A stretch of DNA of 64,000 bases from HK1 sp965204915 (GTDB lineage Bacteria; Pseudomonadota; Gammaproteobacteria; HK1). This document shows, one piece after another, positions 1 to 9,015 of the stretch (positions are counted from its first letter, which is position 1; every line of letters starts with the position of its first letter). Where the stretch lies: assembly GCA_965204915.1 (NCBI GenBank), contig OZ242023.1:1550001-1614000 (forward strand), written 5' to 3'. Both the position numbers and the translations under genes were made by a program. Below the pieces are notes generated by a model, which did not search any database, was not told the DNA's origin, and was given only the letters and a program-made list of their open reading frames with translations.

Positions 1-891
1 CACGAAGTTTCAGGTTTACTCGGATTATGATACCAATCTAATTCTATAGCGGAATCTTGTCGTATTTTATTCTTGTTTGGGCCAGGCAATCGCTCAAAAA
101 GTTCCGTTCTGCACAATACTATAACTTTTGCAGGAACACCATTTTGGCTAAGCAGTTGGTTTAATCTGGCTGCTTCAAAAATCAAAGCAGCGATCGATTT
201 GTATTGAATTTCTTTTTGGAGAAATATATCATCCAATTTGGAGAAATATATCATCCAATCCATCTAGTACTAGAAGGTGCTTGCTATCGCTTCTTACTGT
301 CATTAGTAAATCCTGAAGGCGAGATATAATATGCAGAAACTGGAGCTCGTCTGGTTTTCTTTGATTTGGTTCTAGTTCGATATCTAGAATTCCAGGCAAT
401 TTGGCTCTATATTTAATCCGCGACGATGCTACTACCATTTTTTTCAGGTCAGTCGATGGAAGCAATCCTATGGATTTCAGAGCATCAAGCGATCGTTCTA
501 ATCTCCCTGTATCATCAGAAAATACACCATGATCTTTCGAAATGGAATCTAGTAATGTGAGCGTGAGCAGCCATTGCCAAGCCGATGGAAGTCGTGATTC
601 AGGTTCCGCATCACCTGTTACAATTTTTGTGAAATTGCCATACGGAAAGTCGGACAAGAATGTATGTGTAACAAATAGATCGTAATTGTTCTCTGCTGTA
701 AGTCGAAGATGTTCTCCGATAGCTGATTTTCCGGAACCTTTGTATCCAAGGAATAGAAACTCGGGGCCGTTGCGCGCCCTCCCCACAACGTCCCAAGGAT
801 CGAGAAAGCCGTCGACAATAAGTTCTGGATGGTATGCGCCTTCGAGTTCCGCGCTCGCTCGTCCAAGCGTTATGTCCTTGAAATGTACCAT
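1..891 (-). pseudogene. P-loop ATPase gene interrupted by a frameshifting duplication
   Basis: The 5' part (ATG at 889-891) gives 220 residues with a Walker A loop GYKGSGKSA near residue 49 and a Walker B-like strand HLLVLDGLDDIF near residue 206, so it is a KAP/AAA-type NTPase. It reminds me of the Sll1717-type P-loop ATPases; that family name is from memory. The frame stops at 229-231 inside a 22-bp tandem duplication. If one copy is removed, the same frame reads on without a stop to base 3, with a plausible sensor strand (KVIVLCRTELF), so the gene was longer and continues past the window edge. Base composition is visibly AT-richer than everything to its right, which suggests horizontal transfer. 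It could be a true pseudogene, a reversible contingency switch or an assembly error. Confidence 0.75.
216..259. repeat. 22-bp perfect tandem duplication inside the ATPase gene
   Basis: Bases 216-237 and 238-259 are identical (tttggagaaata..., two units of 22). Because 22 is not a multiple of three, the second unit shifts the minus-strand reading frame and creates the stop at 229-231. The duplication lies exactly at the Walker B codons. Confidence 0.9.
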
Positions 892-932
892 TAGATCACA
901 CTCCTAGCCATTTAGTTTCGACAAATGGCATA

Positions 933-983
933 TAGTCTCTTACCCGTGAAGTCTCCGACAAAATGACGAAGATTTTTTCCGCC
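933..983 (+). repeat. Left arm of a ~50-bp inverted repeat flanking gap
   Basis: This stretch is the imperfect reverse complement of 2416-2466. The core cttacccgtgaagtct matches exactly in inverted orientation, and the flanking bases agree at most positions. The two arms enclose gap and its upstream region. The rest of the spacer 892-1151 holds no recognisable gene. Confidence 0.7.
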
Positions 984-1151
984 AACCGATGTTTGGTTCC
1001 GGCTTCGCCGGGTTAGGACGAAACTACAGGTTATCTCCTGCCGTGTCCGTGAGATACGTCATGTTGAGTCATGGGGCTGCGGGAACCCACCTGCATCCGG
1101 TCAGTAGTCGCGTAATTGCCATCAATAGGATCGCGCATTTTCACTCCATCG

Positions 1152-2165
1152 TCAACCCGCGTTCACCAGCGCGACGGTGGTGTCCAGCATCCGGTTCGAG
1201 AACCCCCATTCGTTGTCGTACCAGGCGACGACCTTGACGAAGCGCCCGTCGATGACCTTGGTGAGGCTGGAATCGTAGGTGGAGGACGCGGGGTCGTGGT
1301 TGAAGTCGATCGACACCAGCGGCCGGTCGCAGTACGCGAGCACGCCCTTGAGCTCCTGCTCCGAAGCGGACTTCACCGCCGCGTCGATCTCCTCCTTGCT
1401 CGTCTCGCGCGAGGCGGTGAAGGTGAGGTCCACCACCGAGACGTTGATGGTCGGCACCCGCATCGCGAACCCGTCCAGCTTGCCGTCGAGCTCCGGCAGC
1501 ACCAGCCCCACCGCCTTCGCCGCTCCGGTGCCGGTGGGGATCATGGACTGCGTGGCGGAGCGCGCGCGGCGCAGGTCGGAGTGGTAGACGTCGGTGAGCA
1601 CCTGGTCGTTGGTGTAGGCGTGGATCGTGGTCATCAGCCCGTGCTCGACGCCGATCCGGTCGTGGATCGCCTTCACCAGGGGGGCGAGGCAGTTGGTGGT
1701 GCACGAGGCGTTGGAGATGACGGTATGCGAGGCCTGGAGAGAGTGGTGGTTCACCCCGTAGACCACCGTGGCGTCCACGTCCGCGCCGCCGGGGGCGGAA
1801 ATGATCACCTTCTTCGCACCGCCCTCCAGGTGCTTCGCCGCCTTGTCCTTGCTCGCGAACAGCCCGGTGCACTCGTGCACGACGTCCACCCCGAGCTCCC
1901 CCCACGGCAGCTTCGCCGGGTCGCGCTCGGCGAGGACCTCGATCCGGTCGCCGTTGACCACCAGCGCATCGCCCTCGACCTCGATCTCGCCGGGGAAGCG
2001 GCCGTGAGCGGTGTCGTAGCGGGTGAGATGGGCGTTGGTCTCGGCGTCGCCGAGGTCGTTGATCGCGACGATGCGGATCTCGCCGGTGCGCCCGCTCTCG
2101 TAGAGGGCGCGGAGGATGTTGCGGCCGATGCGCCCGAAACCGTTGATGCCTACCTTGATCGTCAT
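1152..2165 (-). CDS. gap: Type I glyceraldehyde-3-phosphate dehydrogenase
   Basis: The 337-residue protein has the usual length. It catalyses the reversible oxidation and phosphorylation of glyceraldehyde 3-phosphate in glycolysis, gluconeogenesis or the Calvin cycle. The NAD(P)-binding GINGFGRIGRN is at residues 6-16, and N36-D37 at the end of the second strand favours NAD. The catalytic motif SNASCTTN puts the nucleophile at about Cys155. I chose the ATG at 2163-2165 because it starts directly at the Rossmann fold and has GGAG upstream; a longer frame to 2330 is open but unrelated to the family. tkt lies two genes upstream on the same strand, which fits a shared sugar-phosphate role. It is bracketed by an inverted repeat. 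Confidence 0.97.
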   Translation of the reverse strand: MTIKVGINGFGRIGRNILRALYESGRTGEIRIVAINDLGDAETNAHLTRYDTAHGRFPGEIEVEGDALVVNGDRIEVLAERDPAKLPWGELGVDVVHECTGLFASKDKAAKHLEGGAKKVIISAPGGADVDATVVYGVNHHSLQASHTVISNASCTTNCLAPLVKAIHDRIGVEHGLMTTIHAYTNDQVLTDVYHSDLRRARSATQSMIPTGTGAAKAVGLVLPELDGKLDGFAMRVPTINVSVVDLTFTASRETSKEEIDAAVKSASEQELKGVLAYCDRPLVSIDFNHDPASSTYDSSLTKVIDGRFVKVVAWYDNEWGFSNRMLDTTVALVNAG

Positions 2166-2347
2166 GTCCGTTTCTCCATGTCGGTCACCCAGCCTGGCGG
2201 GTTCTCCGCGGTAGTTTCCACCACCAGGGTCTCGCCGTCGAACCTCCGCTTTCGGACAGGGGGAGGGCCTGCGCTCGTTCAGGGTGATGAAGCCCGAGAC
2301 CGCCTCCCAGCCCGGCGGAGCCGGAGCCAAACGCCGGTTGCGAACCT

Positions 2348-2381
2348 GGGATCGGCGCGTCCGTCAGGACGCGCCGATCCC
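2348..2381 (-). terminator. Perfect 15-bp stem-loop between the dehydrogenase and gap
   Basis: Bases 2348-2362 pair perfectly with 2367-2381 around a 4-nt loop (gtca). No U-run follows on the minus strand, so it may be a processing or attenuation hairpin rather than a classical intrinsic terminator. The rest of the 323-bp gap between the two genes shows only the inverted-repeat arm at 2416-2466. Confidence 0.5.
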
Positions 2382-2415
2382 GGAAATCCGACATCAGGGA
2401 GCCGGCAGCCGGGCG

Positions 2416-2466
2416 GCGGACGATTCTTCGTCGTTTTGTCGAAGACTTCACGGGTAAGGAACTATC
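2416..2466 (-). repeat. Right arm of the inverted repeat flanking gap
   Basis: Partner of 933-983. The shared core is agacttcacgggtaag, with cttcgtc and ttttgtcg blocks beside it. It sits just downstream of the PQQ dehydrogenase stop codon. It could be a terminal repeat of a small mobile element or a dispersed palindromic repeat. Confidence 0.7.
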
Positions 2467-2488
2467 TCGCACAGGCCGCGCACGAGGG

Positions 2489-4909
2489 TCAACCGCCCCG
2501 CGGTTCGGCGATGTAGTCGGCGATGGCCCGGGCTTCCGATTCGGCGAGCCCGGACGGCTCCATCGTGGTCCCCGGGGCGAACTGCCGCGGAGCCGCCAGG
2601 AACCGCGCGAGGCTCTCCGGCGTCCATACGCCATCAAGCGAGCGTAGCGCGCCCGAGAAGGGCCAACCCTCGGCTTCCCCGATGCGCCTTCCAATGACGC
2701 CGACGAGGTGCGGGCCCATGCCGTGCCGCTCGGTGGCGAGGCTGTGGCAGGCGATGCAGTGGGTAGAGTACAACTGCGCGCCGCCGACCGGCGTCATGTC
2801 GCCGGGGCCTGCGCCGTCGCCATCCTCTGCTCCGGACGTTCCCCTTCCCCGCCGATCCGCATCCGGCGCCTGCGCCGCATCGTCGTCCAAGGGGCCGCAA
2901 CCGATCGTATACACCAGTCGATGCCGCCGTGACCGCTCGTCGCAGTACTCCGAAGAGCGGGACAGGAAGTGGACGCGGGTACTTTCCCCTGTGCCGTCGG
3001 CGAGCGTGGCTATGCGTCCATCCGGCATCCAGGTCAGGTCGCGGACGCGGTAGCCGACCTCGATGCGCTCGACATACTGAAGGTTCGTCCCATTGCGCCG
3101 AGCTCGGAAGATCGAGAGGCCTCTCGATGCATTTCCCAGCGAACCGATGAGCAGGTCGTCCTTCCAGAGAGGAAGCCACCGCTCGTCGTTCACGATCATG
3201 GCCGAGACGGCGATGGAGGGAACCCAGGCGAAAACGGGGCGGGCAAAGCCGGCGTGCCTGCCCGTCGATTCATCAGGAACTGTGCGAAGCATCGCCTTTC
3301 CGTACTGGACGCCGTAACTCACGAAAGGCCAGCCGTAGTTGACGCCGGGTTCGAGCAGATTCAACTCGTCGCCGCCTTGCGGCCCGTGCTCGGTCTCCCA
3401 TAGATTGCCGTCCGCATCCCGCACGAACCCCTGCGGATTGCGAAGGCCAACGGACAGGATCTCCACCTCTCCGGTCTCGATGGCGATGCGGACGAGCTTG
3501 CCCAGGTGCGAGTCGGGCTCCCGAGCAGATGCCTCCCTCCCATGATCCCCAATGACCACCAGCAGGTGATCCGGCCCATCGCCCAGGATTCTCCCGCCTG
3601 CCCGAAGAAGCTCCTGTTCGGTGACGGGCACGCAAGGTTCGGCGTCGAAAATCGTCCTCCACGACCGCGGCACCGAAACGGACGCCCCTTGCCGCAGGAC
3701 CGTCGCGGACGACAAGCGGAACCGGACACATTCTTCCGCTTCCGTGAAGTAGTGATGGGTGACGAACAGCTCCCAGCGCTCTTCGGAACGTTGCTTCAGC
3801 AAGACGTCGGCGACGCGGAAGCTGTTGGAGGGCAAGGCCGCAATGTCCGGATGCGACATCAGTCCTTCCAGGTTCATCGGAACCCGATCTTCGAGATGCG
3901 CTACGCCCCCGTCGGGACGCACGAGGGCGATCCTTCCCCACGGCGTCACAACGAGCAGGTCATTGCAAAGAGGCTCGATCGCGCCGCCGCCTGCTTTGTC
4001 CCACGAGATTTGAACCGATTTCGATTCCAGGCGATGCAGGTGCGCTTTGAGCGGGACGCCCTTTGTGAACGCATTCGCGACCGAGGACGGAGCCGCTTCC
4101 TCCGCGACCGAGGGCGGAGCCGCTTCCTCGCACCCGGGAGGGAAGACCGGAATGGGACGGGGGAAGGGTCTCGACGGCGGGGCTTCGCGGCTCACGACCC
4201 CTGGCACCGCCGTCGCGGTCCAGGACGAGCCGTCCTTGTCGTAGTCCACTTGAACCTGCACCCGCTTCCCGAGCGCCGCTTCCCCAACGAGGTAGGCGAA
4301 GCTCGGTGACGTGACGAAAGGCAGGAGCTCGCAACCCGATCCGTCCGGATCGCATACGGACCAGATCCACCGGGATCTGCGGGTGAACGGCCGCTGCCCG
4401 GCCAGGTTGACCCATATCATGTCTCCCAACTCGTACGGCCCGGCAGGTCCAACCTCGATCGCATCGGCGGGGGCGCGGCGAAGGGCAGGGGCGGTGACTG
4501 CAACGGAGGGCGACCATATGGACCGTCCGTCGTCGACGACGGTGGCGACCCGGACCTCGTACTCCAGCCCGCTCATCGCAGCCCAAGGGTCCGTGATGGC
4601 GTAGGGCGGGGACGCCGTATCGTATTTCCTCCATGCGAAAGGCCTGCCCCTGTTCGTCGGCCTGGCCGCGACCTTGTAGCTCGTCGCTCCCGCGACCGGG
4701 CGCCACGAGACGGTGAGCCGCCTGTCGGCGGCGTCTGCGGTGACGTGGGCGGGCGCGGGGAGCGGCGTGAACCTCGAAGCAGGCGTTCCAGTGGGCGTCG
4801 GCGCAGACGGGGCGTCGGGGGCGGCTGCGGTGGGAATGGCGATGAGGCCAAGCGCAACGGCCAGCAACCCGGACAACCAGGAACGGAACGCGCGCCCTGG
4901 TGACCCCAT
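2489..4909 (-). CDS. Secreted PQQ-dependent sugar dehydrogenase with FN3 and cytochrome c domains
   Basis: 806 residues. An N-terminal signal peptide (hydrophobic run about residues 10-28, ending TAAA) is followed by a fibronectin-III-like domain (about 45-145), a glucose/sorbosone dehydrogenase-type beta-propeller, and a C-terminal class I cytochrome c domain. Propeller signatures are LVVIGDHG, LRNPQGF, TEHGPQGGDELN and NYGWP. The haem motif is CIACH, with a distal Met in TTMEPSG. The fold predicts periplasmic sugar or alcohol oxidation, with electrons passed through the fused haem to the respiratory chain. The start at 4907-4909 has GGAAG seven bases upstream and begins at the signal peptide; the open frame extends to 4984. 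It sits between tkt and gap, which is unusual. The substrate is unknown. Confidence 0.85.
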   Translation of the reverse strand: MGSPGRAFRSWLSGLLAVALGLIAIPTAAAPDAPSAPTPTGTPASRFTPLPAPAHVTADAADRRLTVSWRPVAGATSYKVAARPTNRGRPFAWRKYDTASPPYAITDPWAAMSGLEYEVRVATVVDDGRSIWSPSVAVTAPALRRAPADAIEVGPAGPYELGDMIWVNLAGQRPFTRRSRWIWSVCDPDGSGCELLPFVTSPSFAYLVGEAALGKRVQVQVDYDKDGSSWTATAVPGVVSREAPPSRPFPRPIPVFPPGCEEAAPPSVAEEAAPSSVANAFTKGVPLKAHLHRLESKSVQISWDKAGGGAIEPLCNDLLVVTPWGRIALVRPDGGVAHLEDRVPMNLEGLMSHPDIAALPSNSFRVADVLLKQRSEERWELFVTHHYFTEAEECVRFRLSSATVLRQGASVSVPRSWRTIFDAEPCVPVTEQELLRAGGRILGDGPDHLLVVIGDHGREASAREPDSHLGKLVRIAIETGEVEILSVGLRNPQGFVRDADGNLWETEHGPQGGDELNLLEPGVNYGWPFVSYGVQYGKAMLRTVPDESTGRHAGFARPVFAWVPSIAVSAMIVNDERWLPLWKDDLLIGSLGNASRGLSIFRARRNGTNLQYVERIEVGYRVRDLTWMPDGRIATLADGTGESTRVHFLSRSSEYCDERSRRHRLVYTIGCGPLDDDAAQAPDADRRGRGTSGAEDGDGAGPGDMTPVGGAQLYSTHCIACHSLATERHGMGPHLVGVIGRRIGEAEGWPFSGALRSLDGVWTPESLARFLAAPRQFAPGTTMEPSGLAESEARAIADYIAEPRGG

Positions 4910-5007
4910 ATCTTCCAGCGACGCAATGGAGTACCGTTGCTCGATACGCGCACGCCCATTACTCCAGCGTTCCGGCTCCACCATCCCGACCCGCCCCTCC
5001 CCGCCGA

Positions 5008-7014
5008 TCAGGCCGTCTCCCTCGTGCCTGCGATCACGGACTCCACCATCGCCGCCACGTTCCCGGCGGTCAAGCCGAAGTGCTCGTAGAGGTCCTGGTA
5101 CGGCGCGGACTTCCCGAACGTATCGACCCCGGCGACCGCGCCGTCCTCGCCCACGTAAGCGCGCCAGCCGGCGGTGATCCCGGCCTCCACCGCCACCCGC
5201 GCCCGCATCGAACGGGGGAGCACCGATTCGCGGTACGCCGGGTCCTGCGCGTCGAACACGTCCCGGCTCGGCATCGACACCACCCGCACCTCGAAGCCCT
5301 CATCGACGAGAATGGCGGCGGCGTCCATCGCGACACCGACCTCCGAGCCGGTGGCGATGAGGATCGCGTCGCCGCCCTCGCGCAGCACGTACCCGCCGCG
5401 CCGGATCGCCGCGATCCGCTCGCCGGTGCGTGGCTGGTGGGGAAGGTTCTGGCGCGAGAACAGGAGGCTCGTCGGGCCTTCGCGGCGTTCGACCGCCGCC
5501 TGCCATGCGGCCATGGACTCCACCGCATCGCACGGCCGCCACACCGAGAGGTTCGGCATCAGCCGCAACGTCTCGGCCTGTTCCACCGCCTGGTGCGTTG
5601 GTCCGTCCTCGCCGAGGCCGATGGAGTCGTGGGTGAACACGAAGATCACCCGCTGGCCCATCAGCGCGGCCATGCGAAGCGCATTCCGCGCGTACTCGGA
5701 GAACATCAGGAACGTCCCCGCGTAGGGGATGAAGCCGCCGTGCCGGGCGATGCCGTTGCAGATTGCGCTCATCGCGAACTCGCGCACCCCGAAGAAGACG
5801 TAGTTCGCGTCCGCGTCCTCGCGGGTCAGCACCCTGGATCCGCTCCACTTCGTGAGGTTCGACCCCGTGAGATCGGCGGAGCCGCCGATCAGCTCGGGCA
5901 GCATCGGCCCGAGCGCCTCCAGGGCGTTCTGCGACGCCTTGCGCGAGGCGATGTCTTCGGCCGCCGCGCTGGCCGCGCCGACGTGCCGTGCGCATTCCCC
6001 GGCCCAGGCCGCGGGCAGCTCTGCCGCGATCCGGCGCTCGAACTCCGCCGCATCTTCCGGGAACGCGGCCCGCCAGGCTTCAACGCGCTCCCGCCATTGC
6101 CGGTGCTGCGCCGCCCCCCGCTCGCGCGCGTCCCATCCCGCATAGACCTCGCCGGGGATCTCGAAAGGCGGGTGAGGCCATCCAAGGGCCGCGCGCGCGC
6201 CCGCGACCTCGTCGTCGCCGAGTGGAGCACCGTGCGCAGACGCCGTGCCCGCCTTCCCCGGCGCCCCGAGCCCGATGATCGTCTTGCAGCAGATGAGCGA
6301 CGGGCGATCGGTGGCGGCGAGCGCACCGCGGATCGCGGCGTCCACGGCGCTCGCGTCGTGGCCGTCCACGTTCCGGACCACGTGCCAGCCATACGCCTCG
6401 AAGCGGGCCGGGGTGTCGTCGGTGAACCACCCGCCGACCTCGCCGTCGATGGAGACGTCGTTGTCGTCGTAGAACGCGATCAGCTTGCCGAGGCCGAGGG
6501 TGCCCGCGAGCGAGCAGGCCTCGTGGGAGATGCCTTCCATCAGGCAGCCGTCGCCGAGGAACACCCACGTACGGTGGTTCACGATCGCGTGCCCGTCGCG
6601 GTTGAAGCGCGCTGCGAGGACCCGTTCCGCGATGGCCATCCCGACGGCGTTCGCGAGCCCCTGCCCGAGCGGTCCGGTGGTGGTCTCGACCCCTGGCGCG
6701 TCGCCGTACTCGGGATGGCCCGGGGTCATGGAACGGAGCTGGCGGAAGCGCCGGATCTCCGCCATCGGCAGGGCGTAGCCGCTCAGGTGGAGGAGGGCGT
6801 AGAGGAGCATCGAGCCGTGCCCGTTCGAGAGCACGAAGCGGTCCCGGTCCGGCCACTCGGGATCGGCGGGGTCGTGGCGGAGGTGGTCGTTCCACAGCAC
6901 TTCGGCGATGTCCGCCATCCCCATCGGCATCCCGGGGTGGCCAGACTTCGCGCGCTGCACCGCGTCCATGGCCAGCGCGCGGATCGCGTTGGCGAGGTCT
7001 CTGCGTGAAGGCAT
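5008..7014 (-). CDS. tkt: Transketolase
   Basis: 668 residues, full length. It transfers two-carbon ketol units between sugar phosphates in the pentose phosphate or Calvin pathways using thiamine diphosphate. Visible motifs are GHPG with His26, NGHGS with His66, the ThDP/metal motif GDGCLMEG (about 154-161) ending at the NDVSIDG region, and the conserved EDGPTHQ segment in the pyrimidine domain. The order tkt - dehydrogenase - gap on one strand suggests co-transcription, with gaps of 98 and 323 bp. The ATG at 7012-7014 begins the normal N-terminal helix. Confidence 0.96.
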   Translation of the reverse strand: MPSRRDLANAIRALAMDAVQRAKSGHPGMPMGMADIAEVLWNDHLRHDPADPEWPDRDRFVLSNGHGSMLLYALLHLSGYALPMAEIRRFRQLRSMTPGHPEYGDAPGVETTTGPLGQGLANAVGMAIAERVLAARFNRDGHAIVNHRTWVFLGDGCLMEGISHEACSLAGTLGLGKLIAFYDDNDVSIDGEVGGWFTDDTPARFEAYGWHVVRNVDGHDASAVDAAIRGALAATDRPSLICCKTIIGLGAPGKAGTASAHGAPLGDDEVAGARAALGWPHPPFEIPGEVYAGWDARERGAAQHRQWRERVEAWRAAFPEDAAEFERRIAAELPAAWAGECARHVGAASAAAEDIASRKASQNALEALGPMLPELIGGSADLTGSNLTKWSGSRVLTREDADANYVFFGVREFAMSAICNGIARHGGFIPYAGTFLMFSEYARNALRMAALMGQRVIFVFTHDSIGLGEDGPTHQAVEQAETLRLMPNLSVWRPCDAVESMAAWQAAVERREGPTSLLFSRQNLPHQPRTGERIAAIRRGGYVLREGGDAILIATGSEVGVAMDAAAILVDEGFEVRVVSMPSRDVFDAQDPAYRESVLPRSMRARVAVEAGITAGWRAYVGEDGAVAGVDTFGKSAPYQDLYEHFGLTAGNVAAMVESVIAGTRETA

Positions 7015-7396
7015 CGAGGGGGCCTCTCGTTCATTCCGGCCGGGCCGCGCAAGGCGGCATCATGCCGGCTGATGGAGTGCCGGTTCCGGCCGGGGCCGCC
7101 GCCGCGGGCGGCGCACGCCCGGAGCGACGGGCGCCGAAGGGGCGAAGAGCATTCCTTCCGGGAAGGCCGGCGATTCTCGCCGAGCGGATGCCGCGGCGCA
7201 ATTCACCGAGTGAAGGCACGCCACGCCTCGTTGCGGGGCGAGCCCGCTGGTTGCCGGTCGGTTCGGGTGTCCGGCAGCCGGCGAATCGACGTCCGCTTCG
7301 AAGGCGGGCGTGCCGCGTATGTCGACAGGCCGGCCTGTACGGATGGGAAGCCCGTCCGGGATTTCTTCGCCATCCGGGGTTTCTTCGCAGGCGTCC

Positions 7397-7592
7397 ATGT
7401 ACCTCAAGTTTCGGGATTCAAAATGCCTGAATCAGGCGATGGATTCCCGCTTTCGCGGGAATGACAGCCAACCTGAAGGCTTTCGCGGGAATGACGGCCA
7501 ACCTGAAGGCAACGCGTCTCGCTGAAATGACGTCATTCCCGCGAAAGCGGGAATCCATTTCGGTCAGCGAATCCCGAAACTTGAGCATGTAC
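7397..7592. repeat. Nested palindromic intergenic element (MITE/REP-like)
   Basis: The spacer 7015-7701 between tkt and tyrS has no convincing gene, but its second half is a structured repeat. The outer arms share a 17-bp inverted match (ctcaagtttcgggattc at 7403-7419 against 7569-7585). The inner arms 7439-7465 and 7532-7558 are a perfect 27-bp inverted repeat. Each inner arm is itself near-palindromic (ttcccgctttcgcgggaa), a sequence type widely dispersed in proteobacterial genomes. The whole would fold as one long hairpin upstream of tyrS. Nothing is seen in 7015-7396. Confidence 0.8.
7451..7510 (+). repeat. 30-bp tandem duplication within the palindromic element
   Basis: 7451-7480 and 7481-7510 differ at one base (gacagcc versus gacggcc). 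Each begins with half of the inner palindrome (tttcgcgggaatgac), so slippage between repeat arms is a likely origin. Confidence 0.85.
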
Positions 7593-7701
7593 AATCCGAA
7601 GATCGCATTCCCTGTGCGGGCAGATACCCCGTAGCGCCCGAACCGACCCCTGTCCGGCGGCGGGCGTCCGATACCCTCGACCCTCTCTCCCCGGCATCTC
7701 C

Positions 7702-9015
7702 ATGGCTTCCACGAACCCACCGGCCTCCAGGGCCGTTGCACCGGATTCCCTGCGCTCGAAGTTCCTGCGCACCCTCGTCGAGCGCGGCTACCTCCACCAG
7801 TGCACCGACCTGGAAGGCCTGGACGCGGCGGCTGCCGCGGGCCGGATCACCGGCTACGTCGGGTTCGACGCGACCGCCGGTTCACTGCACGCCGGGAGCC
7901 TCATTCCCATCATGCTGCTGCGGCACATGCAGCGTGCCGGACATCGCCCCATCGTCCTGATGGGGGGCGGCACCACCCGAGTCGGCGATCCGTCGGGCAA
8001 GGACGAGAGCCGGCAGTTGCTCTCCGACGAGCGCATCGCCGCCAACATCGCGGGGATCCGGCGCGTCTTCGAGCGCTTCCTCGACTTCGGCGGGGACGAC
8101 GGGAACGGCGCGGCCCTGATGGCCGACAATGCGCAGTGGCTCGACACCCTCCGCTACATCCCGTTCCTGCGGGAGTACGGCCGGCACTTCTCGGTCAACC
8201 GGATGCTCGGCTTCGAATCGGTGAAGCTCCGGCTCGACCGCGAGCAGCCGCTCTCCTTCCTCGAGTTCAACTACATGATCCTCCAGGCGTACGACTTCCT
8301 GGAGCTCGGGCGCCGTTACGGATGCCGCTTGCAGATGGGCGGATCGGATCAGTGGGGGAACATCGTATGCGGGGTCGAGCTCGGGCGCCGGGCCGCCGGC
8401 CTCGATCTCTACGGTCTGACCTCCCCGCTGCTGACCACCGCGAGCGGGGCCAAGATGGGCAAGACCGCGGCGGGGGCGGTGTGGCTCAACCCCGATCGCT
8501 TCTCCCCGTACGAGTACTGGCAGTACTGGCGCAACACCGAGGACGCCGACGTGGGGCGCTTCCTCCGCCTGTTCACGGAGCTGCCGCTCGACGAGGTGGC
8601 GCGGCTGGAAGCGGTCGAAGGGGCGGAGATCAACGAGGCGAAGGCGGTCCTCGCCACCGAGGCCACCGCGCTCTGCCACGGCCGGGAGGCGGCGCGCGCG
8701 GCGGCGGAGACGGCCCGGCGCACCTTCGCGCACCGGGCTCCGCCCGGAGCCGCGTTCGCGGACGGGCTTCCTGCCGTCGAGATACCGCGGGCGCGTCTCG
8801 ACGAAGGCGTCCCGGTCTACGACCTGTTGCGCGAGGCGGGCCTCGCGAAGAGCAACAGCGATGCGCGCCGGCTCATCCGCGGCGGCGGGGCCCGGGTCAA
8901 CGACGAGCCGTTCAGGGACGAAACCGGCGTGGTGGGGCCGGACGACCTGGCCGCCGGCGGCGCGATCAAGCTCTCCGCGGGCCGCAAGCGCCATGCGCTC
9001 GTGCGTCCTGTCTGA
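7702..9015 (+). CDS. tyrS: Tyrosyl-tRNA synthetase
   Basis: 437 residues, class Ic. It attaches tyrosine to tRNA-Tyr. The ATP-binding HIGH equivalent is HAGS at residues 63-66 and the KMSKS equivalent is KMGKT. The tyrosine site segments GFDATA and MGGSDQWGN are intact. A C-terminal S4-like RNA-binding domain follows (SNSDARRLIRGGGARVND). It is monocistronic or transcribed with the downstream pilus genes after a 307-bp spacer. The ATG follows a spacer carrying the palindromic element. Confidence 0.97.
   Translation: MASTNPPASRAVAPDSLRSKFLRTLVERGYLHQCTDLEGLDAAAAAGRITGYVGFDATAGSLHAGSLIPIMLLRHMQRAGHRPIVLMGGGTTRVGDPSGKDESRQLLSDERIAANIAGIRRVFERFLDFGGDDGNGAALMADNAQWLDTLRYIPFLREYGRHFSVNRMLGFESVKLRLDREQPLSFLEFNYMILQAYDFLELGRRYGCRLQMGGSDQWGNIVCGVELGRRAAGLDLYGLTSPLLTTASGAKMGKTAAGAVWLNPDRFSPYEYWQYWRNTEDADVGRFLRLFTELPLDEVARLEAVEGAEINEAKAVLATEATALCHGREAARAAAETARRTFAHRAPPGAAFADGLPAVEIPRARLDEGVPVYDLLREAGLAKSNSDARRLIRGGGARVNDEPFRDETGVVGPDDLAAGGAIKLSAGRKRHALVRPV

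Noticed and set aside
1116..2516. 466-residue plus-strand open frame
   Set aside because: Antisense to gap; Val/Asp/Arg-rich shadow translation.
4900..7008. 702-residue plus-strand open frame
   Set aside because: Antisense to transketolase, with no motif and biased composition.
7439..7558. Possible CRISPR-like repeats
   Set aside because: Only paired palindromic arms and one 30-bp tandem duplication. There are no regularly spaced unique spacers and no cas genes.
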